Made by a program: the position numbers and the translations under genes. A DNA stretch of 64,000 bases, from contig JBIKIQ010000002.1 in NCBI GenBank assembly GCA_044361535.1, forward strand, positions 219,278 through 283,277, read 5' to 3'. Below the pieces are notes generated by a model. That model was given only the letters and a program-made list of their open reading frames with translations. It was not told the DNA's origin and made no database searches. Shown here piece by piece: positions 8,172 to 16,785 of this stretch; the stretch's first letter is position 1; each line of letters starts with the position of its first letter. Origin of the DNA: UBA952 sp044361535 (GTDB lineage Bacteria > Bacteroidota > Bacteroidia > Flavobacteriales_D > Crocinitomicaceae).

Positions 8172-9482
8172 TTATTTTTTTACAATTTCACAATCCATTG
8201 AATCGTCAGAATTCACTTTGACCAGTTTTACTTCAACTAATTTATTTGCCAAAGATAAATCAAATGGAATTCTAACCTTTACATAATTATCAGTAAATCC
8301 ATACATCCATCCTTCATCTTGTTCACTTTCGATTAAAGCTGTACGTATTTGACCTTTGTTTTGTTCATAAAAATGCCTTTTTTTTCTGTCTGAAAGTAAA
8401 TGAAGGATTTTACTTCTCTCACGACGAATTTCCGTAGGTACTGAATCACCCATTTTAATTGCCGTGGTATTTGCTCTTTCAGAATAGGTAAATACATGCA
8501 AATAGGAAATATCTATTTCTTTCAAGAAATCCACAGTTTTAGCAAATTCTTCATCCGTTTCACCGGGAAAACCAACAATTACATCCACGCCAATGCAACA
8601 ATCGGGATTATGTTTTTTAATTGTAGCAACTCTTTCTGCATAAAGTTCCGTCTCGTATTTTCTTCGCATAGCTTTTAGCATGGCATTACTCCCTGATTGA
8701 AGCGGTATATGAAAATGTGGTACGAATCTTTTTGAAAGGTTCAGACAAAAGTTTATTATTTCATTAGATAATAGATTAGGTTCAATGGATGAAATTCTAA
8801 AACGATCAATTCCTTCCACTTTATCCAATTCTTGAACCAATTCATTAAAATTCTCTGCCTCACCTTGACCGAAATCACCTATGTTTACTCCTGTCAGAAC
8901 GATTTCCTTAATTTCTGTTTGAGCAATTTTCTCGGCTTCTTTTACTGTTTCGCTTATTGATGCATTTCTACTTTTTCCCCGAGCTAGAGGAATGGTGCAG
9001 AAGGTGCAAAAATAATCACATCCATCTTGTACTTTTAAAAATGACCTCGTCCTATCTCCATAGGAAAAAGAAGGAACAAAATCTACTGTTTTCTTTATTG
9101 AATCGTACTTAACGATTGATTTTTCCGGCTTTGATTCTAATTTATCTATATGATCTAATAAATTAAATTTTTCATTGGCTCCAAGAACTAGGTCAACCCC
9201 TGGGATTCTTCCAATTTCGTCAGGTTTTAATTGGGCATAGCAACCTACGATAGCAATTAATGCGTTTGAATTTATTTTTTGAGCGCGTTTTACGAGTTGT
9301 TTGCATTTTTTATCAGCATTTTCAGTCACTGAACACGTGTTTATAATGAACACATCTGGATTTTCTTCAAAATCAACCTTCCCATAACCACCTTCTTCAA
9401 ACAATCGGGCAAGAGTAGAAGTTTCTGAAAAATTTAATTTGCAACCTAGAGTGTAAAACGCAACTTTCTTAAATTGATTCAT
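8172..9482 (-). CDS. mtaB: tRNA (N6-L-threonylcarbamoyladenosine(37)-C2)-methylthiotransferase
   Basis: Radical SAM methylthiotransferase that converts t6A37 to ms2t6A37 in tRNAs reading ANN codons. Order: N-terminal MTTase domain with conserved cysteines (TLGCKLN, NTCSVTENADKKC, GCYAQ), radical SAM core with the CxxxCxxC cluster motif (CDYFCTFCTIPLARG), and a C-terminal TRAM-like domain. At 436 residues the length fits MtaB rather than MiaB. First gene of a tight four-gene unit (gaps of 3, 1 and 2 bases) with the pterin genes. A perfect -7 element lies just upstream. Confidence 0.94.
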   Translation of the reverse strand: MNQFKKVAFYTLGCKLNFSETSTLARLFEEGGYGKVDFEENPDVFIINTCSVTENADKKCKQLVKRAQKINSNALIAIVGCYAQLKPDEIGRIPGVDLVLGANEKFNLLDHIDKLESKPEKSIVKYDSIKKTVDFVPSFSYGDRTRSFLKVQDGCDYFCTFCTIPLARGKSRNASISETVKEAEKIAQTEIKEIVLTGVNIGDFGQGEAENFNELVQELDKVEGIDRFRISSIEPNLLSNEIINFCLNLSKRFVPHFHIPLQSGSNAMLKAMRRKYETELYAERVATIKKHNPDCCIGVDVIVGFPGETDEEFAKTVDFLKEIDISYLHVFTYSERANTTAIKMGDSVPTEIRRERSKILHLLSDRKKRHFYEQNKGQIRTALIESEQDEGWMYGFTDNYVKVRIPFDLSLANKLVEVKLVKVNSDDSMDCEIVKK

Positions 9483-9489
9483 AGGACAG

Positions 9490-9497
9490 CAAAGGTA
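9490..9497 (-). promoter_or_regulatory. Putative -7 element for mtaB
   Basis: Minus strand reads TACCTTTG, a perfect match to TAnnTTTG. No good TTG/TTTG lies about 19 bases upstream. Its position 8 bases before the ATG would give a nearly leaderless transcript. Confidence 0.4.
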
Positions 9498-9540
9498 AGT
9501 CTAATTTAAAAAAGAGTGTTCAGTATTTTGAATAAAGCAA

Positions 9541-9915
9541 TCAATCTTTTGGGGTTACGAATACCTTAAAGCGAAGTTTTTCTCTTTTTTTTCGAGTATT
9601 GGTTGAAAGATAAATAATTCTATCTTGAAAATAGTATTTGCCATTCGTATCAAATACCACGTCGATAAAGGCTTGATCGCCAGGCTTGATTGATTCCTTT
9701 GGTAAAGTTACGTTCGTACATGTACATTCAGCCTCAAAACCATAAAATTCTAATGGGGCTTTGCCTGTATTTTTCACAACATACCGATATTTTAATTTCT
9801 CACCTTCTGTAGTTTTTGGAAAGCGAATGGTTTTATTAGCAGCATAAAAAACCGCTCTCTGCGTCAAAACAGGAGCGGTCATTAATAGGAACAAGTATAC
9901 TAAAAGTCCTTTCAA
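9541..9915 (-). CDS. Secreted DUF1573 protein (short)
   Basis: 124 residues: a signal peptide (hydrophobic to about residue 17), then one DUF1573 immunoglobulin-like fold with the usual features KYRYVVKNTGKAPLEFYGFEAECTC-like core, a CTC dyad and a late hydrophobic strand. DUF1573 proteins are abundant in Bacteroidota and structurally resemble ASH/MSP domains; no activity is established. It begins 3 bases after the stop of a second DUF1573 gene, so the pair is a tandem duplication or cooperating pair on one transcript. This copy lacks the alanine- and proline-rich tail of its neighbour. Confidence 0.82.
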   Translation of the reverse strand: MKGLLVYLFLLMTAPVLTQRAVFYAANKTIRFPKTTEGEKLKYRYVVKNTGKAPLEFYGFEAECTCTNVTLPKESIKPGDQAFIDVVFDTNGKYYFQDRIIYLSTNTRKKREKLRFKVFVTPKD

Positions 9916-9918
9916 GTC

Positions 9919-10374
9919 TTAGTTATTGGTTGGGGCACCTGAATTATTTACTGGAGCGCCGCTATCTGGAGCAGGTAAAACTTCTCCTTTAATACGTACA
10001 GTAACAATTCCTCCTTCAACATTTACAGCATTTGAAGTGATTGTTACAGATTTATTAATAGCACCTGGTCTTTTCGTGTCATATTTCACTTTGATTGAAG
10101 CTGATGCTCCCGGAGCAATAGGTTCTTTTGGCCATTCAGGAACTGTGCAACCACATGATCCTTTTGCATTTGAAATAACTAATGCTTCATTTCCTTCATT
10201 TGTAAAGTCAAATGTACAAGTACCATCACCATCGTATTTAACTTGACCGTAATCATGTACTTCTTTATTGAATTTGATTTTAGGCCCCTTGGAAAGTTCT
10301 ACTTGTGATGTTGCTGTTCCAGAAACAAACATTCCTGCTACAACTAAACCGATTGATAAGAATAAATTTTTCAT
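9919..10374 (-). CDS. Secreted DUF1573 protein
   Basis: 151 residues with a clear signal peptide (cleavage near ATSQ, about residue 23) and a full DUF1573 domain: FNKEVHDYGQV, FDFTNEGNEALVI, GSCGCTVPEWPKEPIAPG and VKYDTKRPGAINKSVTI are family hallmarks. The end is a low-complexity Pro/Ala/Gly/Asn tail with repeated GAPxNN. Likely periplasmic or envelope-associated; function unknown. Upstream gene of the DUF1573 pair, with a perfect -7 box upstream. Confidence 0.88.
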   Translation of the reverse strand: MKNLFLSIGLVVAGMFVSGTATSQVELSKGPKIKFNKEVHDYGQVKYDGDGTCTFDFTNEGNEALVISNAKGSCGCTVPEWPKEPIAPGASASIKVKYDTKRPGAINKSVTITSNAVNVEGGIVTVRIKGEVLPAPDSGAPVNNSGAPTNN

Positions 10375-10397
10375 TTTAGATGATTTTAAATTATAAA

Positions 10398-10405
10398 CAA
10401 ATATA
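10398..10405 (-). promoter_or_regulatory. Putative -7 element for the DUF1573 pair
   Basis: Minus strand reads TATATTTG, matching TAnnTTTG, 23 bases upstream of the ATG at 10374. No convincing -33 TTG at the right distance. Confidence 0.4.
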
Positions 10406-10466
10406 CACTGAATTAACTAGTGATTTTTTCATTTAACACAATATTAACAAAATTAAAGATCGGCAA

Positions 10467-11057
10467 TTATTTAGAAATAACCACCGGTTCGTCAATATTT
10501 TTTAGACGTTCTTCAATTTCTTTTCTTTCTTGTTGGCCTTCAGGTGTTTTTGGCAAAGCCTTAATCCATAAATCGTAATAGGATTTTATTTTCTTGATGT
10601 CCCTTTTGTTATTAATGGCTTGATCGTATTTATAAATTAAATCTTGAATAACAAATATTCTAAATTTGGACTGAGGGTATTTTATTAATAAGGTATCTCC
10701 ATATTGTTCCTGTATCACTAAGTGCTTTCCGTGTCCAATTGGATAACCTGTTTCGGTAGTACAAAGAGCCATTAAGCAAGAATCTGCTTTAGCGTCCTTT
10801 GGGTATTTATTGTAGTATTCAATTAATTGTGAAAAATAGGTCATGTAATGAATGTTACTAATTCTATTTCTTTGCTGCTTTTTGTACATAGAATCTTCAG
10901 CTATTTTGATTTCCTTCCAAAGCTCTTCCTTAGTGGAGGGATTCTTTTTTGCCTGAGGTGTTGGTTTTTTTTGATTGTCTGTTGAATTATCTTCGCTGCA
11001 AGAAACAATTGTTAAAGCGCATAAAAGACATGTTAATGTTAGGTAAAAATCTTTCAT
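10467..11057 (-). CDS. Lipoprotein of unknown function (TPR-like helical region)
   Basis: 196 residues. A signal peptide ends in the lipobox TIVSC (cysteine about residue 20), followed by a charged linker rich in Lys, Gln and Asn and then helical segments that could form tetratricopeptide-like repeats (ADSCLMALC, YDQAINNKRDIKKIKSYYDLW). It overlaps peptide deformylase by 4 bases (ATGA), so the two are translationally coupled. I do not recognise a named family; a lipoprotein next to def is common in Bacteroidota but its role is unknown to me. Confidence 0.75.
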   Translation of the reverse strand: MKDFYLTLTCLLCALTIVSCSEDNSTDNQKKPTPQAKKNPSTKEELWKEIKIAEDSMYKKQQRNRISNIHYMTYFSQLIEYYNKYPKDAKADSCLMALCTTETGYPIGHGKHLVIQEQYGDTLLIKYPQSKFRIFVIQDLIYKYDQAINNKRDIKKIKSYYDLWIKALPKTPEGQQERKEIEERLKNIDEPVVISK

Positions 11058-11641
11058 TTTTTTAAAGGGAATTTCATTTTGTAATCTGTTTCAATTGAAC
11101 CTTTTGAAATGTTTTGAAGTCTTTTTTGCAAAAGCTTTCGCTTCAATACAGAAAGATGGTCTGTAAACAAGACTCCTTCAAGATGATCGTATTCATGCTG
11201 AATGATGCGAGCAGCATATCCTGAAAACGTTTCTTCGTGTAAATTCCAATTTTCATCAAAATAACTTATTTCAATAGTTTCATGACGATAAACATCTTCT
11301 CTTATTTTTGGAATAGATAAACAGCCTTCATTGAAACCCCATTTTTCGCCACTTTCCTTTTCAATAATTGGGTTGATAAAAACTTTTTTAAAATTTTCAA
11401 TTCCCACTGCCCTTGGATCAACATCTTTTTCATCTTCATCATCCGCAAAAGGACTACCATCAACAACAAAAAGCCGAATATTCTTACCGATTTGAGGAGC
11501 AGCTAGCCCAACACCTTTGGCGTTATACATAGTTTCGAACATGTTATCGATTAACACTGTCAGGTCGGTGTAATTTTCTTCTATCTCTTCTGAGAGCCTT
11601 TTTAAAACAGGATCACCATAAGCTACAATAGGTAAAATCAT
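11054..11641 (-). CDS. def: Peptide deformylase
   Basis: Removes the formyl group from the N-terminal methionine of new proteins. All three metal and active-site motifs are visible: GVGLAAPQIG, EGCLSIP and QHEYDHLEG (the HExxH type site). I chose the ATG at 11641 (MILPIVAYGDP), giving 195 residues and the conserved N-terminus; the alternative ATG at 11692 adds 17 unrelated residues and lies upstream of the likely promoter. The protein is divergent from the ribosomal supercluster that begins 270 bases away, so translation genes flank both sides of this intergenic region. Confidence 0.95.
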   Translation of the reverse strand: MILPIVAYGDPVLKRLSEEIEENYTDLTVLIDNMFETMYNAKGVGLAAPQIGKNIRLFVVDGSPFADDEDEKDVDPRAVGIENFKKVFINPIIEKESGEKWGFNEGCLSIPKIREDVYRHETIEISYFDENWNLHEETFSGYAARIIQHEYDHLEGVLFTDHLSVLKRKLLQKRLQNISKGSIETDYKMKFPLKK

Positions 11642-11672
11642 TCGGATAACTAGATTATTATTAATACTCATG

Positions 11673-11680
11673 CAAAAATA
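11673..11680 (-). promoter_or_regulatory. Putative -7 element for def
   Basis: Minus strand reads TATTTTTG, matching TAnnTTTG, about 32 bases before the ATG at 11641. It lies between the two possible ATG codons, which supports the downstream start. -33 element not clear. Confidence 0.4.
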
Positions 11681-11839
11681 CACTTCATTCAAATAACTTT
11701 ATAATGTTTAAAGAAAAAAACCAAATAATTGGTTAGTTGCATGCTCAAACTTTTAAACGCATATTTATATTCTAAAACATTGCATTTCAGTTAATTTATA
11801 GTGTTGAAGAAAAAAAATCAGTTTTTTTTTAACTTTAAC

Positions 11840-11869
11840 TTGTAGAAAAGAATAATTGTAGTATCTTTG
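11840..11869 (+). promoter_or_regulatory. Promoter of the ribosomal supercluster
   Basis: TTG at 11840-11842 and TATCTTTG at 11862-11869 with a 19-base spacer, a near-ideal Bacteroidota housekeeping promoter. An A/T-rich tract (A-run and T-run, 11809-11835) lies directly upstream, as at many strong promoters. The transcript would start near 11875, about 40 bases before rpsL. Confidence 0.75.
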
Positions 11870-11914
11870 CACCCCCAAAAGTGTGAAAAGTAATATTTAA
11901 TTGATAAAATTTAT

Positions 11915-12292
11915 ATGCCTACAATTCAACAGTTAGTTCGTAAAGGAAGAACGACAGTAGTAAAGAAAAGTAAGTCAGCAGCATTGGATTCTTGTCCTCA
12001 AAGGAAAGGTGTTTGTGTTCGTGTTTATACGACAACTCCTAAGAAGCCAAATTCAGCAATGAGAAAAGTTGCCAGAGTTCGTTTGACAAATGGTAAGGAA
12101 GTCAATGCATACATTGGTGGCGAAGGTCACAATTTGCAAGAACACTCTTTAGTACTTGTTAGAGGAGGAAGGGTAAAAGATTTGCCTGGGGTAAGATATC
12201 ATATCGTTCGTGGAGCGGAAGATACAGCCGGAGTTCAAGGTAGAACTCAAAGACGTTCTAAGTACGGAACAAAAAGACCTAAACAAAAGTAA
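11915..12292 (+). CDS. rpsL: 30S ribosomal protein S12
   Basis: 125 residues, the normal bacterial length. It has the S12 signature around KKPNSAMRKVARVRLTNG and the PGVRYHIVRG loop near the decoding centre, where the streptomycin-resistance positions lie (KKPNS lysine and the VKDLPGVR lysine are the wild-type residues). First gene of the supercluster behind a strong promoter; rpsG follows after 22 bases. Confidence 0.98.
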   Translation: MPTIQQLVRKGRTTVVKKSKSAALDSCPQRKGVCVRVYTTTPKKPNSAMRKVARVRLTNGKEVNAYIGGEGHNLQEHSLVLVRGGRVKDLPGVRYHIVRGAEDTAGVQGRTQRRSKYGTKRPKQK

Positions 12293-12314
12293 TAACAATA
12301 GTTTTTTCTGAATA

Positions 12315-12785
12315 ATGAGAAGAAGAAAAGCCAAAAAAATAACGATACTTCCAGATCCAAAGTTTAATGATGTGGTAGTGACAAAGTTTGTAAATAATTT
12401 AATGCTTGACGGTAAGAAAAGTTTGGCATTTAGAATTTTTTACGATGCGATTGAGATCGTTGATAAAAAAATCGAAGATCAAGAAGGTCTAGATGTTTGG
12501 AGAAAAGCAATCGAGAATGTTACACCTGCTGTAGAGGTTAGAAGTAGAAGAGTAGGTGGGGCGACATTTCAGATTCCTACACCAGTTCGTGAAGAAAGAA
12601 AGTCATCGCTAGCAATGAAATGGTTGATTGGTTACTCACGTAGAAGAAACGAAAAGACAATGGCTCAAAAATTAGCTTCTGAAATTATAGCTGCTTCTAA
12701 AGAGGAGGGTGCTGCATACAAGAAGAAAGAAGATACAACAAGAATGGCTGAAGCTAACAAGGCATTTTCACACTTTAGATTCTAA
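12315..12785 (+). CDS. rpsG: 30S ribosomal protein S7
   Basis: 156 residues. Binds the 3' major domain of 16S rRNA and starts assembly of the 30S head. The family N-terminus (MRRRKAKK) and the VEVRSRRVGGATFQIP hairpin are intact, and the C-terminal helix ends in HFRF. It is followed after only 3 bases by fusA, the standard str operon order. Confidence 0.98.
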   Translation: MRRRKAKKITILPDPKFNDVVVTKFVNNLMLDGKKSLAFRIFYDAIEIVDKKIEDQEGLDVWRKAIENVTPAVEVRSRRVGGATFQIPTPVREERKSSLAMKWLIGYSRRRNEKTMAQKLASEIIAASKEEGAAYKKKEDTTRMAEANKAFSHFRF

Positions 12786-12788
12786 GAA

Positions 12789-14894
12789 ATGGCAAGAGAT
12801 CTCAAATACACAAGAAATATTGGTATCGCTGCTCACATCGATGCAGGTAAGACTACAACTACTGAACGTATTTTGTTCTATGGTGGTGTAAGTCATAAAA
12901 TAGGTGAAGTTCATGATGGAGCTGCTACTATGGACTGGATGGAGCAAGAGCAAGAAAGAGGTATTACAATTACATCTGCTGCTACAACATTAAATTGGAA
13001 CTACCGTGGTGAAACATACCACATGAATATAATTGATACTCCTGGACACGTTGATTTTACTGTTGAAGTAAATCGTTCATTGCGTGTACTTGACGGTCTG
13101 GTATTTTTATTCTCAGCAGTAGATGGTGTTGAGCCACAATCTGAAACAAACTGGAGATTGGCCAATAATTACAATGTTCCTCGTATTGGATTCGTAAATA
13201 AAATGGATCGACAAGGGGCAGATTTTCTTGCTGTTTGTAAGCAAGTTAAAGAAATGCTTGGAAGTCATGCATTGCCATTACAATTAAATATTGGTGAAGA
13301 AGATAATTTTAAAGGTGTTGTTGATTTAATTAACTTTAAAGGTATCGTTTGGAATGAGGATGATTTTGGAATGACATTTAAAGAAATTGAAATTCCTGCT
13401 GATATTATTGATGAAGCTCGCCAATTAAGAAGTGAATTATTAGAGGCTGTTGCTGAATTTGATGAGTCTTTAATGGAGAAATTCTTTGAAGATGAAAATT
13501 CATTGACTGAAAGAGAAATTTTAAATGCATTAAGAGAGGCAACCATTTCAGGTAAAGTAGTACCAATGATGTGTGGTTCATCTTTTAAGAATAAAGGGGT
13601 TCAGGCAATGTTGGATATGGTGATGGAAATTTTACCTTCTCCATTGGATATTGAAGGAATTACTGGAATAAATCCAAAAACAGATGAAGAAGTGGTTCGT
13701 AAGCCATCTTATGATGAGCCTTTTGCAGGTTTAGCTTTCAAGATTGCAACGGATCCGTTTGTAGGTCGTTTGTGTTTCGTAAGAGCTTATTCTGGAAAAC
13801 TTGAGGCAGGTTCTTACGTTTTAAATACAAGATCTGACAATAAAGAGCGTATATCACGTATTTTTCAAATGCATGCTAATAAGCAAAATCAAATTCCTGT
13901 ATTGGGAGCTGGTGATATTGGTGCTGTTGTTGGATTTAAGGATATTAAAACAGGTGATACATTATGTGCTGAAAATGCACCAATCATTTTGGAATCTATG
14001 GTTTTCCCTGAGCCAGTTATTGGTTTGGCTATTGAACCTAAAACCCAAGCAGATACAGATAGATTATCAATTGGTCTATCTAAATTATCAGAAGAAGATC
14101 CTACTTTCAGAGTAAATACTGATGAAGATACAGGTCAGACAATAATCAGTGGAATGGGTGAGCTTCACCTTGAAATAATTGTTGATCGTTTGAAAAGAGA
14201 ATTTAAAGTTGAAGTTAATCAAGGTGCACCTCAGGTTGCTTATCGAGAGAATATTACTTCTTCTGTAGATCACCGAGAAGTTTACAAAAAGCAGTCTGGT
14301 GGACGCGGTAAATTCGCTGACATCGTTGTGAAAATATCTCCTCAAGATAATCTTGAGAAAGTTGGTTTAGAATTTGTAAATAGTATTAAGGGAGGTAATG
14401 TACCTCGTGAATTTATACCTTCTGTTGAGAAAGGTTTCAAAGAATCAATGAAAAATGGTGTATTGGCTGGTTTCCCAGTAGATGCAATGAAAGTTGAATT
14501 AGTTGATGGATCCTTCCACGCAGTTGACTCCGACTCATTATCGTTTGAGCTTTGTGCGAAAATGGCCTATAGATCTGCGTTGAAAAATTGTCGCCCTGTT
14601 CTTTTAGAGCCAATCATGAAGTTAGAGGTTGTAACTCCGGAAGAAAACATGGGAGATGTTGTGGCCGATTTGAATAGAAGAAGAGGTATGATGAAAGGTA
14701 TGGATGATAGAGCTGGCGCTAAAGTGTTAAAAGCAGATGTTCCACTTTCAGAAATGTTTGGATATGTAACTCAATTGAGAACAATCACCTCTGGTAGAGC
14801 TAATTCATCAATGGAATTTTCTCATTATGCAGAGGCTCCGAAGAATGTTGCAGATGAAGTAGTGTCAAAAGTTAATGGTAAAGTTACAGCTTAA
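12789..14894 (+). CDS. fusA: Elongation factor G
   Basis: Translocation GTPase, 701 residues. The G domain shows AHIDAGKT (15-22), the switch region RGITI, DTPGH (83-87) and NKMD (137-140); domains II to V follow in normal order, including the domain IV loop. No EF-Tu gene follows, unlike the E. coli str operon; rpsJ starts 12 bases downstream. Single full-length copy without internal disruption. A second, divergent EF-G elsewhere in the genome is common in this phylum but cannot be judged here. Confidence 0.98.
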   Translation: MARDLKYTRNIGIAAHIDAGKTTTTERILFYGGVSHKIGEVHDGAATMDWMEQEQERGITITSAATTLNWNYRGETYHMNIIDTPGHVDFTVEVNRSLRVLDGLVFLFSAVDGVEPQSETNWRLANNYNVPRIGFVNKMDRQGADFLAVCKQVKEMLGSHALPLQLNIGEEDNFKGVVDLINFKGIVWNEDDFGMTFKEIEIPADIIDEARQLRSELLEAVAEFDESLMEKFFEDENSLTEREILNALREATISGKVVPMMCGSSFKNKGVQAMLDMVMEILPSPLDIEGITGINPKTDEEVVRKPSYDEPFAGLAFKIATDPFVGRLCFVRAYSGKLEAGSYVLNTRSDNKERISRIFQMHANKQNQIPVLGAGDIGAVVGFKDIKTGDTLCAENAPIILESMVFPEPVIGLAIEPKTQADTDRLSIGLSKLSEEDPTFRVNTDEDTGQTIISGMGELHLEIIVDRLKREFKVEVNQGAPQVAYRENITSSVDHREVYKKQSGGRGKFADIVVKISPQDNLEKVGLEFVNSIKGGNVPREFIPSVEKGFKESMKNGVLAGFPVDAMKVELVDGSFHAVDSDSLSFELCAKMAYRSALKNCRPVLLEPIMKLEVVTPEENMGDVVADLNRRRGMMKGMDDRAGAKVLKADVPLSEMFGYVTQLRTITSGRANSSMEFSHYAEAPKNVADEVVSKVNGKVTA

Positions 14895-14906
14895 TTTAGT
14901 AAAGAA

Positions 14907-15212
14907 ATGAGCCAAAAAATTAGAATAAAATTAAAATCGTACGATCACAATTTAGTTGATAAATCAGCTGAGAAAATCGTTAAAACTGTTAAGTCTACAG
15001 GAGCAGTTGTTAGTGGGCCAATCCCATTACCAACGAATAAAAAGATTTTTACAGTATTACGTTCACCCCATGTGAATAAAAAGGCAAGAGAACAGTTTGA
15101 ATTAAGTTCATATAAAAGACTTCTTGATATTTATAGTTCTTCTTCAAAAACAGTTGATGCATTGATGAAGTTAGAACTACCAAGTGGTGTAGATGTAGAG
15201 ATTAAAGTTTAA
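14907..15212 (+). CDS. rpsJ: 30S ribosomal protein S10
   Basis: 101 residues, matching the family length. It has the conserved core IRIKLKSYDHNLVDKSAEKI and the loop SGPIPLPT that contacts 16S rRNA. In other bacteria it also acts in transcription antitermination with NusB. First gene of the classical S10 operon, though here it is continuous with fusA and shows no separate promoter that I can see. Confidence 0.98.
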   Translation: MSQKIRIKLKSYDHNLVDKSAEKIVKTVKSTGAVVSGPIPLPTNKKIFTVLRSPHVNKKAREQFELSSYKRLLDIYSSSSKTVDALMKLELPSGVDVEIKV

Positions 15213-15230
15213 TTATTAATAAAGTAGAAA

Positions 15231-15845
15231 ATGCCAGGAATTATAGGTAAAAAAGTTGGTATGACTAGCATATTCAGTGCCGAGGGTAAGGCGTTACCAT
15301 GCACAATTATAGAAGCTGGTCCTTGTGTTGTAACACAAGTTAAGACAACTGATAAAGACGGATATGAATCAGTACAGTTAGGTTACGGTGTTCGTAAAGA
15401 GAAAAATACTCCAAAAGCTTTATTAGGTCATTTCAAGAAAGCTAATACAACTCCTTTAATGAAGTTAGTTGAATTTAGTGGATTTCAAGGAGTGAGTTTG
15501 GGAGATGAAGTTCATGCAACCTTGTTTGAAGAAGGTGAGTTTGTTGATGTAAATGGTACTTCTAAGGGAAAAGGTTTTCAAGGAGTTGTTAGACGTCATA
15601 ATTTTGGTGGAGTTGGTCAAGCAACACATGGTCAACATAATAGACTTCGTGCTCCAGGATCGATTGGTGCTTGTTCTTATCCTGCACGAGTATTCAAAGG
15701 AATGAGAATGGCAGGTCAGATGGGTAACAAGCGTGTTAACCAATCAAATCTTCAAATTTTGAAAGTAATTGCTGATCGAAACATTATAATAGTTAAAGGG
15801 TCAATTCCCGGAGCTAAAGGTTCAACTGTAACAATTAAGAAGTAA
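15231..15845 (+). CDS. rplC: 50S ribosomal protein L3
   Basis: 204 residues. Primary 23S rRNA-binding protein reaching to the peptidyl transferase centre. Family signature FQGVVRRHNFGGVGQATHGQ, including the glutamine that PrmB methylates in other bacteria, lies in the central loop. Its stop codon overlaps the rplD start region by one base (15845), so the two are coupled. Confidence 0.98.
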   Translation: MPGIIGKKVGMTSIFSAEGKALPCTIIEAGPCVVTQVKTTDKDGYESVQLGYGVRKEKNTPKALLGHFKKANTTPLMKLVEFSGFQGVSLGDEVHATLFEEGEFVDVNGTSKGKGFQGVVRRHNFGGVGQATHGQHNRLRAPGSIGACSYPARVFKGMRMAGQMGNKRVNQSNLQILKVIADRNIIIVKGSIPGAKGSTVTIKK

Positions 15846-16471
15846 TGGAAACAAAAATATATAACTCAAAAGGAGAGGCTACTTCAAGTAAGGCAACTTT
15901 GTCTGATGATGTTTTTGGAATTACTCCGAATGATCATGCAATTTATTTAGATGTTCGTCTTCACTTGGCTAATCGCAGACAAGGGACACACAAGTCAAAA
16001 GAAAGAAATGAAATTTCTGGTTCAACTAGAAAATTGAAAAAGCAAAAAGGTACTGGAGGTGCAAGAGCTGGTAGTGTTAAATCAGGAACTAGAGTAGGTG
16101 GTGGTCGTATTTTTGGACCAAGACCGAGAAACTATGAATTTAAATTAAATACCAAGGTTAGAAGATTAGCAAGAAAATCTGCTTTCTCTTACAAAGTTCA
16201 AAATGGCTCATTGATGGTGTTAGAAGATTTGAACTATGAACTGCCAAGAACGAAAGAGTTTTTGAATTTGGTATCATCACTTAAACTAGAAAATCAAAAA
16301 GTACTTTTAATATTAGGAAATAAAAATGATCAGGTTTATCTATCTGCTCGTAACCTTAATAAAGTAAAAGTCGTAACTGCTGATTCTGTAAATACTTTTG
16401 ATGTATTGAATGCTCAAAAAGTGGTGATGGCGGTTAGTTCCATAGAGAAAATTGAAAGTATTTTGAATTAA
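15845..16471 (+). CDS. rplD: 50S ribosomal protein L4
   Basis: 208 residues. The long internal loop that lines the peptide exit tunnel is visible as QGTHKSKERNEISGS and QKGTGGARAGSVKSG. In E. coli L4 also represses its own operon; no such leader hairpin is obvious here. It lies in the standard L3-L4-L23-L2 order. Confidence 0.98.
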   Translation: METKIYNSKGEATSSKATLSDDVFGITPNDHAIYLDVRLHLANRRQGTHKSKERNEISGSTRKLKKQKGTGGARAGSVKSGTRVGGGRIFGPRPRNYEFKLNTKVRRLARKSAFSYKVQNGSLMVLEDLNYELPRTKEFLNLVSSLKLENQKVLLILGNKNDQVYLSARNLNKVKVVTADSVNTFDVLNAQKVVMAVSSIEKIESILN

Positions 16472-16480
16472 TTGTAAAAA

Positions 16481-16777
16481 ATGAAGACAATTATAAAGAA
16501 ACCTATTATCACGGAAAAAGCTTCCGGTTTATCTGAAAAGAGAAACGCATATACTTTTGCTGTTGATTTTAAGGCAAATAAAATTGAAATTAAAAACGCT
16601 ATCGAGAAATTGTACAATGTACGTGTCACAGACGTAAGAACAATGAATTATGGTGGTGGAGTATCATCTGTGAAATATACCAATAAGGGTATAGTTGAGC
16701 AAAGAAGCAAGCAGTGGAAAAAAGCTCTTGTGACCGTTGCAGATGGTCAGTTTATTGAATTGTTTAACAATTATTAA
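16481..16777 (+). CDS. rplW: 50S ribosomal protein L23
   Basis: 98 residues. Located at the tunnel exit, where it docks trigger factor and SRP. The conserved N-terminus IIKKPIITEKA and the segment YTFAVDFKANKIEIKNAIE are present. Spacing of 9 bases on either side to rplD and rplB. Confidence 0.98.
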   Translation: MKTIIKKPIITEKASGLSEKRNAYTFAVDFKANKIEIKNAIEKLYNVRVTDVRTMNYGGGVSSVKYTNKGIVEQRSKQWKKALVTVADGQFIELFNNY

Positions 16778-16785
16778 ATAGAGAA

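Noticed and set aside
11642..11692. Upstream ATG for peptide deformylase
   Set aside because: Adds 17 residues not seen in the family and lies before the likely -7 element.
12149..12334. Minus-strand open frames within the ribosomal gene cluster
   Set aside because: Short, leucine/serine-rich shadows of highly conserved sense genes; many such frames occur in the cluster and none has motifs.
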